Assembly: GCA_900552145.1 (NCBI GenBank)
Contig: URYW01000092.1
Coordinates: 1 to 6,673 of the forward strand
DNA: 6,673 nt
Direction of reading: 5' to 3'
Source of the DNA: an uncultured Collinsella sp.
Lineage (GTDB): Bacteria; Actinomycetota; Coriobacteriia; Coriobacteriales; Coriobacteriaceae
Below the pieces are notes generated by a model. It did not search any database, was not told the origin of the DNA, and was given only the letters and a program-made list of their open reading frames with translations. A program made the translations under genes and the position numbers. Positions 5,941-6,673 of this stretch are shown piece after piece (within the stretch, counting starts at the first letter, position 1; every line of letters starts with the position of its first letter).

Positions 5941-6673
5941 ATGAACGTACTTGTTGTCAACGCCGGCAGCTCAAGCCTTAAATATCAGCTTTTGGATACC
6001 GATACCCGCGAGGTTTTCGCCAAGGGCAACTGCGAACGTATCGGTTCGGACATGGGCATCTTTGGCCACTCCGAGAACGGTGGCGCCAAGCAGACCGAGG
6101 AGGTCCCTTTCCCCGATCATCGCTCTGCTATCGCTCGCGTGCTCGAGGAGCTCGAGAAGACCGACTTTACGATTGATGGCATTGGCCATCGTATCGTTCA
6201 GGGCGGCTGGCACTTCGATGATTCCGCGGTCGTCGACGATGAGGTCATGGCTAAGATCCTTGAGGTGGCCCCGCTCGCTCCGCTGCACAATTACGGCGAG
6301 GCCGCGGCAATCGAATATTGCCGCGAGAAGTATCCTGAGCTGCCCAACGTGGCCGTCTTCGACACCTCGTTCCACATGACCATGCCCGAGGTCGCCTACT
6401 CCAACGCGCTGCACAAGGACGTGTTCGGCGAGTACCCCGAGCGCAAGAACGGCGCACACGGTACGAGCCACCGCTACGAGTGGATGATGGCCAAGGAGAT
6501 CCTGGGCTCGCGCTGCCACCGTCTGCTTTCGTGCCATCTGGGCAACGGTGCTTCGCTTGCCGCCATTGAGGACGGCGTGTGCCGCGATACCACGATGGGC
6601 CTCACGCCGCTTGACGGCCTGATGAAGGGCAACCGATGTGGTTACATTGACCCGGCCAGCGTGTGCTACCTGC
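5941..6673 (+). CDS. Acetate kinase-family enzyme, second tandem copy (3' end outside the window)
   Basis: This reads open from the ATG at 5941 to the window edge, giving 244 complete codons of an expected 390 or so. By hand count it is about 61% identical to the first copy over those residues and aligns with no gaps, so the two are paralogues from a duplication. Motifs are VNAGSSSLK (6-14), GHRIVQGGW (82-90), APLHNY (113-118), FDTSFH (140-145), NGAHGTSHRY (170-179), HLGNGAS (199-205), GLTPLDG (220-226) and GNRCGYIDP (230-238). Equivalents of R91, D148, H180 and R241 are present. Like the first copy it has A for F in YGFHG and IVQGGW for VVHGGE. Unlike it, HLGNGAS is canonical, while TRSGD has become NRCGY and the conserved Y before GAHG is N. 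Codon use is less biased than in the first copy (more TCG, AGC, CTT and TTT). AAAGGAG lies four bases before the ATG. Family is sure; acetate as substrate is not. Confidence 0.83.
   Translation, partial: MNVLVVNAGSSSLKYQLLDTDTREVFAKGNCERIGSDMGIFGHSENGGAKQTEEVPFPDHRSAIARVLEELEKTDFTIDGIGHRIVQGGWHFDDSAVVDDEVMAKILEVAPLAPLHNYGEAAAIEYCREKYPELPNVAVFDTSFHMTMPEVAYSNALHKDVFGEYPERKNGAHGTSHRYEWMMAKEILGSRCHRLLSCHLGNGASLAAIEDGVCRDTTMGLTPLDGLMKGNRCGYIDPASVCYL

Noticed and set aside
5941..6673. Second kinase as a pseudogene or truncated gene
   Set aside because: It is open to the window edge, aligns to copy 1 without gaps and keeps the catalytic residues seen so far. The missing end is only the window limit.

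Overview
The window looks like a stretch of chromosome from a high-GC anaerobe of the class Coriobacteriia, most likely Collinsella or a close relative. This rests on the GC-rich, G/C-ending codon use, the AAAGGAG-type ribosome binding sites, the style of the proteins, and the set of RNase D, YugP-like peptidase, exonuclease VII, HIT protein and acetate kinase genes. It is an inference and has not been tested by a search. I see no mobile element, CRISPR array, tRNA or rRNA, and no sign of recent transfer.

Layout. Positions 1-187 (minus strand) hold the first 62 codons of a diacylglycerol/lipid kinase-family protein, transcribed away from everything else. The remaining genes are all on the plus strand. 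They are RNase D (286-1419), a membrane zinc metallopeptidase of the YugP type (1484-2188), the large and small subunits of exonuclease VII, xseA (2304-3755) and xseB (3798-4064), a HIT-family nucleotide hydrolase (4114-4449), a complete acetate kinase-family gene (4598-5776), and a second acetate kinase-family gene that runs off the end (5941-6673). The gaps hold a perfect 12-bp GC hairpin before xseA, a consensus -10 box inside an inverted repeat before the HIT gene, a 15-bp hairpin before the first kinase, and a clear intrinsic terminator after it.

How the genes work together. Only xseA and xseB are a functional pair: they encode the two subunits of one single-strand DNA exonuclease and sit 42 bp apart. 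RNase D (RNA 3'-end processing), the peptidase and the HIT protein look like independent housekeeping genes. The two kinases are tandem paralogues, about 61% identical over the 244 residues of the second that can be seen and aligning there without gaps. A terminator separates them, so they are probably separate transcription units. No phosphotransacetylase gene (pta), the usual partner, is present between the HIT gene and the kinases or between the kinases.

I found no evidence of an undescribed multi-gene system. The part most worth a second look is the kinase pair. Both copies carry the same departures from canonical AckA motifs around the acyl pocket (YGFHG to xGAHG, VVHGGE to IVQGGW), and each has further private changes at motif positions.
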